From contig JAXGYU010000001.1 in NCBI GenBank assembly GCA_040772085.1, forward strand, positions 1,364,001 through 1,428,000: a stretch of DNA of 64,000 nt, in the 5' to 3' direction. Made by a program: the position numbers and the translations under genes. Every line of letters starts with the position of its first letter. Position 1 is the stretch's first letter. Under the pieces are notes generated by a model. That model did not search any database. It saw only the letters and a program-made list of their open reading frames with translations, and was not told the origin of the DNA. Of this stretch, positions 41,767 to 51,606 are shown in pieces. This stretch comes from JAXGMV01 sp040772085 (lineage in GTDB: Bacteria; Chloroflexota; Anaerolineae; Anaerolineales; Anaerolineaceae).

Positions 41767-44295
41767 ATGAGAGTACCACTTTCCTGGGTAATGGATTTTG
41801 TTGACATCGACATTCCGCTGGATGAACTGGCAGAACGGCTGACCATGCACACGTTTGAGGTGGATGAAGTTCACCTGGTGGGCATGATGGTGCCTGAAGG
41901 CGCGCATATGAGCAAGATCACCGGACTGGGCTGGGAGCCGGACAAGATTGTCGTCGCCCAGGTGAACGAGGTGATGCCCCACCCCAATGCCGACCGGCTG
42001 GTGTTATGCAAGCTGAATGATGGCCTGCGGGATCACATTGTGCTGACTGGCGCGCCGAACCTCTACCCTTACAAGGGCATCGGCCCGCTTGAAACACCGA
42101 TCAAGGTTGCCTATGCCAAAGAAGGTGCGCTGCTTTACGACGGTCACAAGGAAGGTCTGGAGTTGACCCGCCTGAAACCTGCCAAGATCAGAGGCGTTGA
42201 GTCCTATTCAATGATCTGTTCGGAAAAAGAGCTCGGCATCTCCGATGAGCATGAGGGCATCATGATGCTGCCCGACGACGCGCCGACCGGCATGCCGCTG
42301 ACGGATTACATGGGCGACGCCGTGCTCGATATTTCCATCCTGCCCAATATGGCGCGCAATCTGAGCATCATCGGCGTCGCGCGTGAGATCGCCGCGCTGC
42401 TTGGCAAACCGCTGAAGCATACCAAGCCGGTGCTGCGCGGCACAGGTCCCAACATTGCTGGCCGCGCTTTTCTGGATATCAAGGATCCGGCCCTCAACCC
42501 GCGTTTCGTAGTCGGGTTGATCGAAGGGGTGGAACCGCGCCCGAGCCCCGAAGTGGTACAACGCCGGCTGAAGCTGGCTGGCATGCGCCCGATCAACAGC
42601 ATTGTTGACGCGACCAACTACGTCATGCTCGAAACCGGACAGCCCCTGCACGCCTTCGATTATGACGTGCTGGTAAAACGTGCCGGCGGCAACCCGCCGA
42701 CCATCATCACCCGCGCCGCGCAACCGGGCGAAACACTGGTGACGCTGGATCATGTCGAGCGCAAGCTCGATGACCAGACGATTCTGGTGACCGATACCGC
42801 GGGCATCCTGTCACTGGCTGGCGTCATGGGCGGGCTGGAAAGTGAAGTCACCGCTGAGACGCGTAACGTCCTGCTCGAGGGCGCTAACTGGAACCTGATC
42901 AATATCCGCAAGACTGCCTCAGCCTTGCGGCTGGCTTCCGAAGCTGGTTACCGCTTCGCGCGCGGCGTCCATCCCGCGCTCTCCGAGGAAGGTGTCATCG
43001 TCGGCTTGCAGCGCATGGCTGACTGGAGCGGCGGCGAAATCGCCTCCGGGCTGGTGGATTCCTACCCCGGCAAAGTCGAAGATCCTGAGGTCACGCTGAC
43101 GAATGCTGATGTTGAACGCATGCTCGGCATCTCCCTGCCTCTGGGTGAAATCTGCCGGCTGCTGACACCGCTCGGTTTTGAATGCACCGAACTGCCCAAT
43201 GCTGTCGTGGTCAAGACGCCGCCTACCCGGCTGGATATCGGCACCGGCGTGATCGGGAAAGCCGACGTGCTGGAAGAGGTCGTGCGCTTGTATGGCTACC
43301 ACCGCATCCCTGAACGGCGCCTGGCGGACGAGCTACCCAAGCAGAAGGATCGCGTGGACGTGCTTTACGAACAGCGCCTGCAGGATATTCTGGTTGACCT
43401 GGGTATGCAGGAGATCCTGACCTACCGTCTGACCTCGCCCGAGCGCGAACTGAAAGCCATGCTCACGACCATGACCGCCGCGGAGGTACCTTATGTTCGC
43501 CTTCAGAATCCAATCGCGCCGGAGCGCTCGGTCATGCGCCGCAGCATGCTGCCGGCGATGCTGGAAGTGGTTGAGCGCAACCACCGCCTGAACGATCATC
43601 TGGCACTGTTCGAGATCGGTCCCGTCTTCCTGCCGCACCCTGGTCAGCAACTGCCTGATGAGCCGCATCGCGTGGGTCTGGTGATGACCGGCAAACGCCA
43701 GGCGATCTTCTGGAAGAATGGCGAGCGTCAGGCGATGGATTTCTTCGATCTCAAGGGCGTGATTGAAGATATGACTGCCATGCTGCATGTAACCGACGTC
43801 ACCTATGTCGCGACAGAGCATCCGAGCTTCCACCCCGGCAAATGCGCGCAGGTGCTGATCAACGGGCATCCGATCGGTGTGATGGGCGAGCTGCATCCGG
43901 TCGTCAAGGAGCGATACGACCTGGGCCCCGCGCCGCTGCTGGCTGCCGAGCTGGATCTGGCGCTGATCTTCGCCGCCATTCCGCCCCGCCACAGCCTCAA
44001 GCCGACGCCTTCCTATCCGCCGGTGCTCGAAGATCTGGCGATCGTGGTGGACGAAAACGTCAACGCCGAGAGTGTGGAAGCTGTCATCCGCAAGGCTGGC
44101 GGCGCGCTGCTCGATGACCTGCAGCTCTTCGATATCTTCCGCGGCTCGCAACTGGGCGAGGGCAAGAAGAGCCTGGCATACAACCTGACCTACCTCTCAC
44201 CCGACCACACCATGACTGACCAGGAGATCAAGGGCGTGCGCAACCGCATCATCAGCCAACTGGAGCGCGACCTGGGCGCCGTGCTAAGAAGCTAG
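41767..44295 (+). CDS. pheT: Phenylalanine-tRNA ligase beta subunit
   Basis: An 842-residue protein with the full bacterial domain order. The N-terminal B1 part has an EMAP/OB tRNA-binding fold (NEVMPHPNADRLVLCKL, about residues 65-81). The B3/B4 editing domain contains PINSIVDATNYVMLETGQPLHAFD. B5 lies at about 440-510, and a catalytic-like core follows. The C-terminal ferredoxin-fold anticodon-binding domain (SYPPVLEDLAIVV, about 755 to the end) closes the protein. GGAGAAGG precedes ATG 41767. A terminator follows the stop. Confidence 0.95.
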   Translation: MRVPLSWVMDFVDIDIPLDELAERLTMHTFEVDEVHLVGMMVPEGAHMSKITGLGWEPDKIVVAQVNEVMPHPNADRLVLCKLNDGLRDHIVLTGAPNLYPYKGIGPLETPIKVAYAKEGALLYDGHKEGLELTRLKPAKIRGVESYSMICSEKELGISDEHEGIMMLPDDAPTGMPLTDYMGDAVLDISILPNMARNLSIIGVAREIAALLGKPLKHTKPVLRGTGPNIAGRAFLDIKDPALNPRFVVGLIEGVEPRPSPEVVQRRLKLAGMRPINSIVDATNYVMLETGQPLHAFDYDVLVKRAGGNPPTIITRAAQPGETLVTLDHVERKLDDQTILVTDTAGILSLAGVMGGLESEVTAETRNVLLEGANWNLINIRKTASALRLASEAGYRFARGVHPALSEEGVIVGLQRMADWSGGEIASGLVDSYPGKVEDPEVTLTNADVERMLGISLPLGEICRLLTPLGFECTELPNAVVVKTPPTRLDIGTGVIGKADVLEEVVRLYGYHRIPERRLADELPKQKDRVDVLYEQRLQDILVDLGMQEILTYRLTSPERELKAMLTTMTAAEVPYVRLQNPIAPERSVMRRSMLPAMLEVVERNHRLNDHLALFEIGPVFLPHPGQQLPDEPHRVGLVMTGKRQAIFWKNGERQAMDFFDLKGVIEDMTAMLHVTDVTYVATEHPSFHPGKCAQVLINGHPIGVMGELHPVVKERYDLGPAPLLAAELDLALIFAAIPPRHSLKPTPSYPPVLEDLAIVVDENVNAESVEAVIRKAGGALLDDLQLFDIFRGSQLGEGKKSLAYNLTYLSPDHTMTDQEIKGVRNRIISQLERDLGAVLRS

Positions 44296-44310
44296 AACCC
44301 GACTGACGAA

Positions 44311-44344
44311 AAAGGCATTCAGAAAATTCTGAATGCCTTTTTTT
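44311..44344 (+). terminator. Terminator of the pheST operon
   Basis: A 14-base perfect stem (AAAGGCATTCAGAA with TTCTGAATGCCTTT) followed by TTTT. Confidence 0.92.
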
Positions 44345-44413
44345 ATACACAAGATTGAAATAGCATAGATAATTGTGTAAGCATTCTCAGAGACGAGTGA
44401 GGACAGATCAGCG

Positions 44414-45121
44414 TTGACGGCAGCCACAGACAAGCCAGTCAAATCACCAGGCACGGAATTCCAGCGCGGCATCAGGAAAGTGTTGCCGCTGCTGCTGGGC
44501 GTCGCGCCGTTTGGCATGATCTACGGGGTGATTGCTAGACAGCTCGGACTGTCTGTTGCCGCCACGCAGTCCATGTCACTGATCGTCTTCGCCGGCAGCG
44601 CGCAGTTCATCGCCACCCAGCTCATCCGCGAGGGCATACCGACGCTGGTGCTGGTGCTGACGCTCTTCATCGTCAACCTGCGTCACGCGCTGTACAGCGC
44701 TTCCATCGCGCCTTATCTCAACAAGCTCTCGTTGGGCTGGAAAGCCCTGCTGGCTTATCTACTGGTCGATGAAGCCTACATCGTCTCGATCACCCATTAT
44801 CAGGAAGAGGGCAGCGAGGGCAACCAGCATTGGTTCTTCCTCGGCACCGGCTTGTCGCTCTGGCTGACCTGGCAGCTCAGCACGGCAGCGGGCATCTTCC
44901 TCGGCGCGGTCGTACCAGCTAGCTGGGAGCTCGATTTCGCGCTGCCTCTAACGTTCATCAGCCTGCTGGTTGTTGCCATCAAAGACCGTCCGGGCGTGAT
45001 CGTGGCGGTCGTCAGTTGCGTGGTAACGCTGTTCGTCTTCGCGCTGCCCTACAAGCTGGGTCTGCTGGTCGCGGTCACGCTCGGCATCGCAGCCGGCATG
45101 CTGGCGGAGATGCGGCGATGA
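44414..45121 (+). CDS. azlC: AzlC family branched-chain amino-acid exporter, large subunit
   Basis: A 235-residue membrane protein of the AzlC/YgaZ family. KVLPLLLGVAPFGMIYGVIARQLGLS (about 23-48), IVFAGSAQFIATQLI (about 55-69) and VNLRHALYSASIAPYL (about 90-105) are the family blocks. AzlC needs the small subunit AzlD, normally encoded by an overlapping gene directly downstream. Here the C-terminus (GMLAEMRR) and the ATGA overlap are intact, but after four azlD codons the sequence changes; the complete azlD lies at 55063. The TTG start at 44414 has only a modest ribosome site. Confidence 0.9.
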   Translation: MTAATDKPVKSPGTEFQRGIRKVLPLLLGVAPFGMIYGVIARQLGLSVAATQSMSLIVFAGSAQFIATQLIREGIPTLVLVLTLFIVNLRHALYSASIAPYLNKLSLGWKALLAYLLVDEAYIVSITHYQEEGSEGNQHWFFLGTGLSLWLTWQLSTAAGIFLGAVVPASWELDFALPLTFISLLVVAIKDRPGVIVAVVSCVVTLFVFALPYKLGLLVAVTLGIAAGMLAEMRR

Positions 45122-45130
45122 ACATCTGGG
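45100..45130 (+). repeat. Left copy of the duplicated azlC/azlD junction
   Basis: A 31-base block covering the last codons of azlC and the first four codons of azlD (ATGAACATCTGGG). It recurs at 55045-55075 with only two mismatches (positions 12 and 18). After 45130 the azlD frame is lost and stops after 36 codons, so this is a decapitated azlD remnant bordering the inserted DNA. Confidence 0.85.
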
Positions 45131-45345
45131 GAACTGCACACATCACCTGCCTGACCATGCGCCGTGTGCTACACCTTTATGATAGGATTAACCCATACCA
45201 AGTCACACATACGATTTTTATTTCTTAGGTTCACTGGAGTGAATCTTGTTTTCTATTGCTGATTGACAGAAATAACTGGCAGACTGAAAAGCATTGGTTA
45301 AGATGAAATCATCTGAAGCGGGATTTGACCAGGAGGGAAAAGCCG
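45131..45345 (+). promoter_or_regulatory. Upstream region of the defence operon with a palindrome
   Basis: This 215-base stretch has no gene. It is more AT-rich than azlC and should hold the operon promoter, but no convincing -35/-10 pair stands out; TATGAT at 45178-45183 is a candidate -10. TTCACT-GG-AGTGAA at 45230-45243 is a perfect 6-base inverted repeat and a candidate operator. Confidence 0.35.
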
Positions 45346-48300
45346 ATGTCTCGACTTGAGGACATCACGGTCGGCGCCACCATTGAAGGCATCGCCGCCG
45401 GATCAACTGTGACCATCATCGCAGTCGCCTGGCACGGGAATACGGCGCTGACCGTCACCTTTAAGAAAGCCGATGGCAAAGTAGCTCAGGAGATTCTTTA
45501 CCGCGAGGATGAGGAACGCCTGTCTGTGGTTAATGGCAGCCTGCCATGGAGTTTTGACGCCGATGCTGATCTCCTCAGGCTGACTTCAGAGGCATACCGC
45601 ATCAACCTCGCCCACCTCTTCGACCCCTATCTTGCCATCCATACCTCGCAGATTGAACCGCTGCCGCATCAGATCACCGCTGTCTACCAGGAGATGCTGC
45701 CGCGCCTGCCGCTGCGCTACATCCTTGCCGATGATCCGGGTGCCGGCAAAACCATCATGACCGGGCTCTTCCTCAAGGAGCTGCTGGTTCGGGGCGACCT
45801 CAAACGCTGCATGATCGTCACGCCAGGCAACCTGGCTGAACAGTGGCAGGATGAGCTCTTTCGGAAATTCAACCTGCGATTTGACATCCTGACCAATGAG
45901 CGCATCGAGTCCTCGCTGACCGGCAACATCTTCAATGAGGTCTCGCACTGCATCGTCCGGCTTGACAAGCTCTCGCGCAACGAAGCCATCCAGGACAAGC
46001 TCAGGCAATCCGACTGGGATCTGATTGTCTGTGATGAGGCGCATAAAATGTCTGCCACCGTTTTTGGCGGCGAAGTCAAATACACCAAACGCTTCCAGCT
46101 TGGACGGCTGCTGTCCTCCATCACCCGCCATTTTCTGCTGCTCACGGCCACACCGCACAACGGTAAAGAGGAGGACTTTCAGCTTTTCATGTCGCTCATT
46201 GATCAGGACCGCTTCGAAGGCGTCGTCAGAAGCGGCACACAAGCTGTAGAAGTCGATGATGTCATGCGGCGGCTGATCAAGGAAGACCTGCTGAAATTTG
46301 ACGGCACACCGCTCTTCCCGGAGCGCAGGGCGTACACCGTCAATTACGATCTCTCGCCCGAGGAAGCATTGCTTTATTCGAAGGTCACCGATTATGTGCG
46401 CGAGGAGTTTAACCGTGCGGATAACCTGGAGAAAGATCGCAAGACGACCGTCGGGTTCGCGCTGACCATTTTGCAACGCCGGCTGGCATCGTCACCTGAG
46501 GCAATCTACCAGTCGCTGAAACGCCGGCGCGAACGCATGGAGAGTCGTCTGGCGGAGGAGCGGCTGGGCAACCGCGCCGATCAATTTGCCGTCCAATACG
46601 ATGAAGAATATGACGATGATGACCTGCCCTCCACGGAACTTGAGGACGCCGAGGAGACCGTTGTAGATCAGGCCTCTGCTTCACGCACGATTGCGGAACT
46701 GGAAGCAGAAATTACCACGCTGCTCAATCTGGAGCGCTTGGCCAACAATGTCCGTCAAAGCGGACAGGACCGCAAATGGGATGAGCTCTCGCGCCTCCTG
46801 CAGGATGACAGCCGTATGTTCGAATCGGAAGGCGCGCGCGAGAAACTGATTATCTTCACGGAGCACCGCGATACGCTGCGCTACCTGCATGACAAAATCC
46901 GCTCCCTGCTGGGCAATGAAGAAGCCGTGGTCACCATTCATGGCGGCCTGTTGCGCGATGAGCGTCGCAAAGTTGAGGAGCGCTTCAAACAGGATAAAGA
47001 AGTGCGCATCCTGATCGCCACGGACGCGGCAGGTGAAGGTATCAACCTGCAGCGAGCCCACCTGATGGTCAATTACGACCTGCCCTGGAACCCCAACCGG
47101 CTCGAACAGCGTTTCGGACGCATTCATCGTATCGGTCAAAACGAAGTATGTCACCTCTGGAATCTGGTTTCCAAAGAAACGCGCGAAGGCATGGTCTTTC
47201 AGCGGCTGTTCGAGAAACTGGAACAGGAGCGTGAGACCCTGAAGGGCAAGGTTTACAACGTGCTGGGCAAACTCACTTTTGATAACAGTTCCCTGCGAGA
47301 CCTGATCATCCAGGCTGTCCGTTATGGCAATGACCCGGCAGTGCGCGCCCGGCTTTACCAGGTGGTGGATGAAGCGTTGGACCGGGAAGCCCTGCAGCAT
47401 CTTGTCCGTGAACATGCCCTAACCGACGACGCTCTGGATCTGCGTCAGGTGCAGATGATCCGTGAGGATATGGAACGGTTTGAGGCGCACCGGCTGCAAC
47501 CGCACTTTATCGAATCCTTTTTCCTGGAAGCCTTCAGGTCCGTCGGCGGAAAAATTCACCAGCGTGAGCGCGGCCGCTATGAGGTTACCGCCGTACCATT
47601 CGCAATCCGCAGCCGTGACATGCAAATCGGCGTTGGTGATCCCGTCCTGACCCGTTATGAGCGCGTATGCTTTGATAAAGCCTACATGAACCTGCAGGGA
47701 CTTCCCCAGGCCGCGCTGATAGCGCCCGGGCATCCCCTGCTTGAAGCGACGATCGACCTGATCATGGAGCGCAACAGCGATGTCCTCAAACGCGGCGCGG
47801 TCTTTGTTGATGAAAATGACTCTGGCAGTGACCCGCGCCTGCTCTTTTACCTTGAGGATGCGGTGCAGGATAGCGTGATCCTCCCCAGCGGCAACCGCCG
47901 TGTGATCTCGAAGCATGTTCATTTTGTTGAACTGAAGGCCGATGGCAGCGCTGCGAATGCCGGCTTTGCCCCCTATCTTGATTACCGCGCCGCTAGCGCC
48001 AGCGAGCATGCTGTTATCCGGACGTTCCTGGACCAGCAGACCTGGCTAAAATCCAATGTCGAGGAGACTGCTGCCGGCTATGCCATTGCCAATGTCATCC
48101 CGGCGCATGTCGCTGAAGTGCGCAAGCGCAAGAAAGAGATTATCGACAAGACCAGCAAGGCGGTCAAGGAACGACTGACCGCTGAGATCCAGTATTGGGA
48201 CTTCAGAGCAATTGAGTTGAAAAGGAAAGAGCAAGCCGGCAAAACCAATGCCAGGCTCAACTCACAAAATGCGCAAAAACGCGCCGAAGACCTGGCTGCC

Positions 48301-48852
48301 CGCATGCAGAAAAGGCTGCATGAACTGGAAAACGAGCGGCTGATTTCAGCCATGCCGCCCGTGATCGTCGGAGGCGCTATCATCATCCCGCGCGGGTTGC
48401 TGGACCGCCTGACCGGCGCAGTCAACACCTTCACAGCCGATGCCGCTGCCCGGCGGGAGATCGAAGAAGCCGCGATGAACGCCGTAATGGAGATCGAGAC
48501 GTCTCTGGGGTTTACGCCCCACAACGTCAGCACTGAAAAAATCGGGTACGATATAGAGTCTGCCATTCCGCCGGCGTTACGCGCCAGCAGCGGTATTGCG
48601 CTGCGTTTTATTGAAGTCAAAGGCAGAGCCAAAGGCGCCGGCACGGTCACGGTCAGCAAGAATGAGATTTTGACCGCCTTCAACAAGCCGGATGAATATC
48701 TGCTGGCGATCGTCGAGGTCGATGGCGGGAATACACGCACCCAATACCTGCGCCGGCCCTTCCGTGAGCGGCCGGATTTTGCTGCGACCAGCATCAATTA
48801 CGATATCGCTGAACTGATCAATGGCAGCGAGCTGATCTTAGCCAGAGGATAA
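45346..48852 (+). CDS. SNF2-family helicase with C-terminal DUF3883, DrmD-like
   Basis: A 1168-residue defence helicase. LADDPGAGKTIMTGL (Walker A, about residues 127-141), CDEAH (about 228-232) and LLTATPHNGKEEDFQLF are the first RecA lobe. DAAGEGINLQRA and NPNRLEQRFGRIHRIGQ (about 564-598) are the second lobe. The last 130 residues hold GYDIES and RFIEVKGRAKG (about 1065-1093), the DUF3883/NOV C-terminal fold that is nuclease-like in shape. This arrangement matches DrmD of class 1 DISARM and COG0553 helicases of defence islands. The start is ATG 45346 after AGGAGGG; TTG 45325 precedes that site. It lies two bases before the methylase gene. Confidence 0.85.
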   Translation: MSRLEDITVGATIEGIAAGSTVTIIAVAWHGNTALTVTFKKADGKVAQEILYREDEERLSVVNGSLPWSFDADADLLRLTSEAYRINLAHLFDPYLAIHTSQIEPLPHQITAVYQEMLPRLPLRYILADDPGAGKTIMTGLFLKELLVRGDLKRCMIVTPGNLAEQWQDELFRKFNLRFDILTNERIESSLTGNIFNEVSHCIVRLDKLSRNEAIQDKLRQSDWDLIVCDEAHKMSATVFGGEVKYTKRFQLGRLLSSITRHFLLLTATPHNGKEEDFQLFMSLIDQDRFEGVVRSGTQAVEVDDVMRRLIKEDLLKFDGTPLFPERRAYTVNYDLSPEEALLYSKVTDYVREEFNRADNLEKDRKTTVGFALTILQRRLASSPEAIYQSLKRRRERMESRLAEERLGNRADQFAVQYDEEYDDDDLPSTELEDAEETVVDQASASRTIAELEAEITTLLNLERLANNVRQSGQDRKWDELSRLLQDDSRMFESEGAREKLIIFTEHRDTLRYLHDKIRSLLGNEEAVVTIHGGLLRDERRKVEERFKQDKEVRILIATDAAGEGINLQRAHLMVNYDLPWNPNRLEQRFGRIHRIGQNEVCHLWNLVSKETREGMVFQRLFEKLEQERETLKGKVYNVLGKLTFDNSSLRDLIIQAVRYGNDPAVRARLYQVVDEALDREALQHLVREHALTDDALDLRQVQMIREDMERFEAHRLQPHFIESFFLEAFRSVGGKIHQRERGRYEVTAVPFAIRSRDMQIGVGDPVLTRYERVCFDKAYMNLQGLPQAALIAPGHPLLEATIDLIMERNSDVLKRGAVFVDENDSGSDPRLLFYLEDAVQDSVILPSGNRRVISKHVHFVELKADGSAANAGFAPYLDYRAASASEHAVIRTFLDQQTWLKSNVEETAAGYAIANVIPAHVAEVRKRKKEIIDKTSKAVKERLTAEIQYWDFRAIELKRKEQAGKTNARLNSQNAQKRAEDLAARMQKRLHELENERLISAMPPVIVGGAIIIPRGLLDRLTGAVNTFTADAAARREIEEAAMNAVMEIETSLGFTPHNVSTEKIGYDIESAIPPALRASSGIALRFIEVKGRAKGAGTVTVSKNEILTAFNKPDEYLLAIVEVDGGNTRTQYLRRPFRERPDFAATSINYDIAELINGSELILARG

Positions 48853-48854
48853 GT

Positions 48855-51575
48855 ATGGACTATAAGAAGAAACTGATTGAAGTGGCGCTGCCGCTGGAAG
48901 CCATCAATGCCGAATCTGCCCGTGAGAAATCCATCCGCCATGGGCACCCCTCCACGCTGCACCTCTGGTGGGCACGCCGGCCGCTGGCAGCCGCACGGGC
49001 GGTCATCTGGTCCTCACTGGTCGATGACCCCTCCAGCCTGCCCGAGCAGTTTCCGACTGAAGAAGCCCAGAAGAAAGAACGCGAACGGCTGTTTGCCATC
49101 CTGGAACGGCTGGTGAAGTGGGAGAACTCCAACAACGAAGCGGTGCTCAATGAAGCCAAAGCCGAGATCATGAAATCAACCGGCGGCAACCCGCCGCCGC
49201 TGCTCGACCCCTTCGCCGGCGGCGGCGCCATCCCGCTCGAGGCGCAGCGCCTGGGACTGACAGCCTACGCCAGTGACCTGAACCCTGTGGCGGTGATGAT
49301 CAACAAAGCCATGATCGAGATTCCGCCCAAGTTCGCCAACCAGCCGCCCGTCCACCCGATGACCAAAGGCCAGCAACATGAGCACGGCAAGGAATGGATA
49401 GGCGCCGAGGGCCTGGCGGAGGACGTGCGCTATTACGGCGAGTGGATGAAGCAGAAAGCCTGGGAACGCATCGGGCATTTGTACCCCAAGGTTAAAGATG
49501 AGCATGGCATTGAGCGGACGGTGATTGCCTGGATCTGGGCGCGGACGGTCAAGTGTCCCAACCCGGCCTGCGGGCGGCAGATGCCGCTGGCGAACAGCTT
49601 TGAACTCTCAACCAAAAAAGGCAAGGAAGCTTATATCCAGCCGATCGTTGAGGGCGAGACTATCCGTTATGAGGTCAGGCAGGGCAAGGGGGCTCCCGAA
49701 CCGCCCAAGACTGCCCGCGGCAGGTTCAAGTGCATTGCCTGCGGGGAGCCGGTGCCGAGTGAGTATATCAAGGCCGAAGGCACAGCCAAACGCATAGGCG
49801 CAGCCCTGATGGCGATTGTGGCTGATGGACAAAATGGACGCCTTTATCTTTCGCCTACACCTGAACATGTACATGCTGCCGCTTGTCCTGAACCGCCATG
49901 GAAACCAGAAGCGGAAATGAACACCGAGTCAACCGATCTTGTCAGCGGTCGTGGCTACGGTTTTACGCACTGGCATGAACTCTTTACCACCCGACAGTTG
50001 AATGCGCTCACCACTTTCAGCGATCTGGTTGGCGAGGCAACAGCTCAGATTGAAAGGGATGGCGGCTCCACTGAGTATGCGCAATCTGTAGGTGTATATC
50101 TGGCATTTGTAATCAACAAAATAGCAGATCGATGTTCCAATATATGCACGTGGGATGTTACTCGTGATGGATTAAGGAACACTTTTGGAAGACAAGCAAT
50201 TCCAATGGTCTGGGATTATGCTGAAAGCAACCCGTTTAGCAGCTCATCAGGCAGTTTAGACAATATGATTGACTGGGTTTGTAAAAGCATTATGACGCTC
50301 CCAGCCTCACCAATTGGTTCCGCTGCCCAACGTGACGCTCAAGATGATAATGATGTGCGTGGAGTATACATATCAACGGATCCGCCGTATTACGACAATA
50401 TTGGATATGCAGATTTATCAGATTTCTTCTATGTATGGCTGCGACGAAATCTACGAGCCTATTATCCCAGCCTATTCTCAACAATGGCAGTGCCAAAGGC
50501 AAAAGAATTGGTAGCCACACCTTATCGTTTCGAGGGAGGTAAGGCTGAAGCAAGAACCTTCTTTGAAGAAGGGATGGGAAAAGCATTCAAACAACTCTAC
50601 CAATCAGCATCCGATTCATTCCCCATGACTGTATATTACGCCTACAAACAGAGTAAATCTGATGACAATGCTGTATCAGCATCGACCGGCTGGGAGACCA
50701 TGCTTGCCGCAATTATCAATGCCGGTTTTTCCATCACTGGCACCTGGCCAATGCGAACTGAACTCGCGAACCGGATCATTGGTCTGGACACCAATGCCCT
50801 TGCCTCTTCCATCGTGCTGGTCTGCCGTAAGCGGCCGGCTGACGCACTAGTCACCACCCTGCGCGATTTCAACAACGCCCTCCGGCGCGAGCTCAAACCT
50901 GCTTTACAAAAGCTGCAGGCCAGCAACATTGCGCCGGTCGATCTGGCTCAGTCAGCCATCGGACCCGGCATGGCGGTCTACTCGCGCTACGCCCAGGTAC
51001 TCGACGCCGACGGCAAGGCCATGACAGTACGGGCTGCCTTGCAACTCATCAATCAGGAACTGGATGCCTACTTCTCCGAGCAGGACGGGGAGCTGGACGG
51101 CGACAGCCGCTTCTGCGTCGATCTCTTTTCACAATATGCTTTCAATGACATGAAGTTCGGCGAGGCGGACGTGTTGGCGCGCGCCAAGAACACCTCGGTC
51201 GAGCGGCTGAGGTCCGCTGGTGTAGTCTTCGCCGAGCGCGGTATCGTGCGCCTGAACGCCCGTGATGAGATCCCTGCTTTCGCCAAAGGCAAATCGGAAG
51301 ACATCCTCTGGCTGCTCACCCAGCAGCTCACGCATGCCATCGAAACGGACGGCGTCACCGGTGCAGCCCGCATCGTCGCGCAATATGTAAATTCCAAGCC
51401 GGAGCAGGCCAAGGCATTGGCTTACCGACTGTTCACCATTGCCGAACGCAAAAAGTGGGCACAGGAAGCCTATGCCTATAACGTGCTGGTCACCGCCTGG
51501 CCGGAGGTGCTCACAAGAGCAGCCGAGCTCAGTGCAAGCCTGCAGGTCGACAAACAACTGGATTTGTTCGATTAA
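48855..51575 (+). CDS. DUF1156 adenine-specific DNA methylase with zinc ribbons
   Basis: A 906-residue methylase of the DUF1156/COG1743 family. The N-terminal DUF1156 block is IEVALPLEAINAESAREKS followed by HPSTLHLWWARRPLAAARAV. The SAM site is LLDPFAGGGAIPLEAQRLG (about residues 116-134), and the catalytic tetrad DPPY begins at D509 (DPPYYDNIGYADLSDF), as in N6-adenine methylases. Two cysteine pairs (CPNPACGRQ near 234, CIACGEP near 294) form a zinc ribbon. It is the DrmMI-like partner that would mark host DNA. The central segment, about 50,085-50,690, is much poorer in G+C than the ends, which suggests exchange of that part. Confidence 0.87.
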   Translation: MDYKKKLIEVALPLEAINAESAREKSIRHGHPSTLHLWWARRPLAAARAVIWSSLVDDPSSLPEQFPTEEAQKKERERLFAILERLVKWENSNNEAVLNEAKAEIMKSTGGNPPPLLDPFAGGGAIPLEAQRLGLTAYASDLNPVAVMINKAMIEIPPKFANQPPVHPMTKGQQHEHGKEWIGAEGLAEDVRYYGEWMKQKAWERIGHLYPKVKDEHGIERTVIAWIWARTVKCPNPACGRQMPLANSFELSTKKGKEAYIQPIVEGETIRYEVRQGKGAPEPPKTARGRFKCIACGEPVPSEYIKAEGTAKRIGAALMAIVADGQNGRLYLSPTPEHVHAAACPEPPWKPEAEMNTESTDLVSGRGYGFTHWHELFTTRQLNALTTFSDLVGEATAQIERDGGSTEYAQSVGVYLAFVINKIADRCSNICTWDVTRDGLRNTFGRQAIPMVWDYAESNPFSSSSGSLDNMIDWVCKSIMTLPASPIGSAAQRDAQDDNDVRGVYISTDPPYYDNIGYADLSDFFYVWLRRNLRAYYPSLFSTMAVPKAKELVATPYRFEGGKAEARTFFEEGMGKAFKQLYQSASDSFPMTVYYAYKQSKSDDNAVSASTGWETMLAAIINAGFSITGTWPMRTELANRIIGLDTNALASSIVLVCRKRPADALVTTLRDFNNALRRELKPALQKLQASNIAPVDLAQSAIGPGMAVYSRYAQVLDADGKAMTVRAALQLINQELDAYFSEQDGELDGDSRFCVDLFSQYAFNDMKFGEADVLARAKNTSVERLRSAGVVFAERGIVRLNARDEIPAFAKGKSEDILWLLTQQLTHAIETDGVTGAARIVAQYVNSKPEQAKALAYRLFTIAERKKWAQEAYAYNVLVTAWPEVLTRAAELSASLQVDKQLDLFD

Positions 51576-51606
51576 TCGGAGTATTTAAAACGGGAGGAAA
51601 CAGGAC

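Noticed and set aside
40672..41982. Minus-strand 436-codon frame over pheS and the start of pheT
   Set aside because: pheS/pheT are certain; the antisense frame has no ribosome site or known domain.
45119..45229. 36-codon frame beginning like azlD
   Set aside because: Only the first four codons match azlD; the rest is unrelated flank, so it is a truncated remnant and not a gene.
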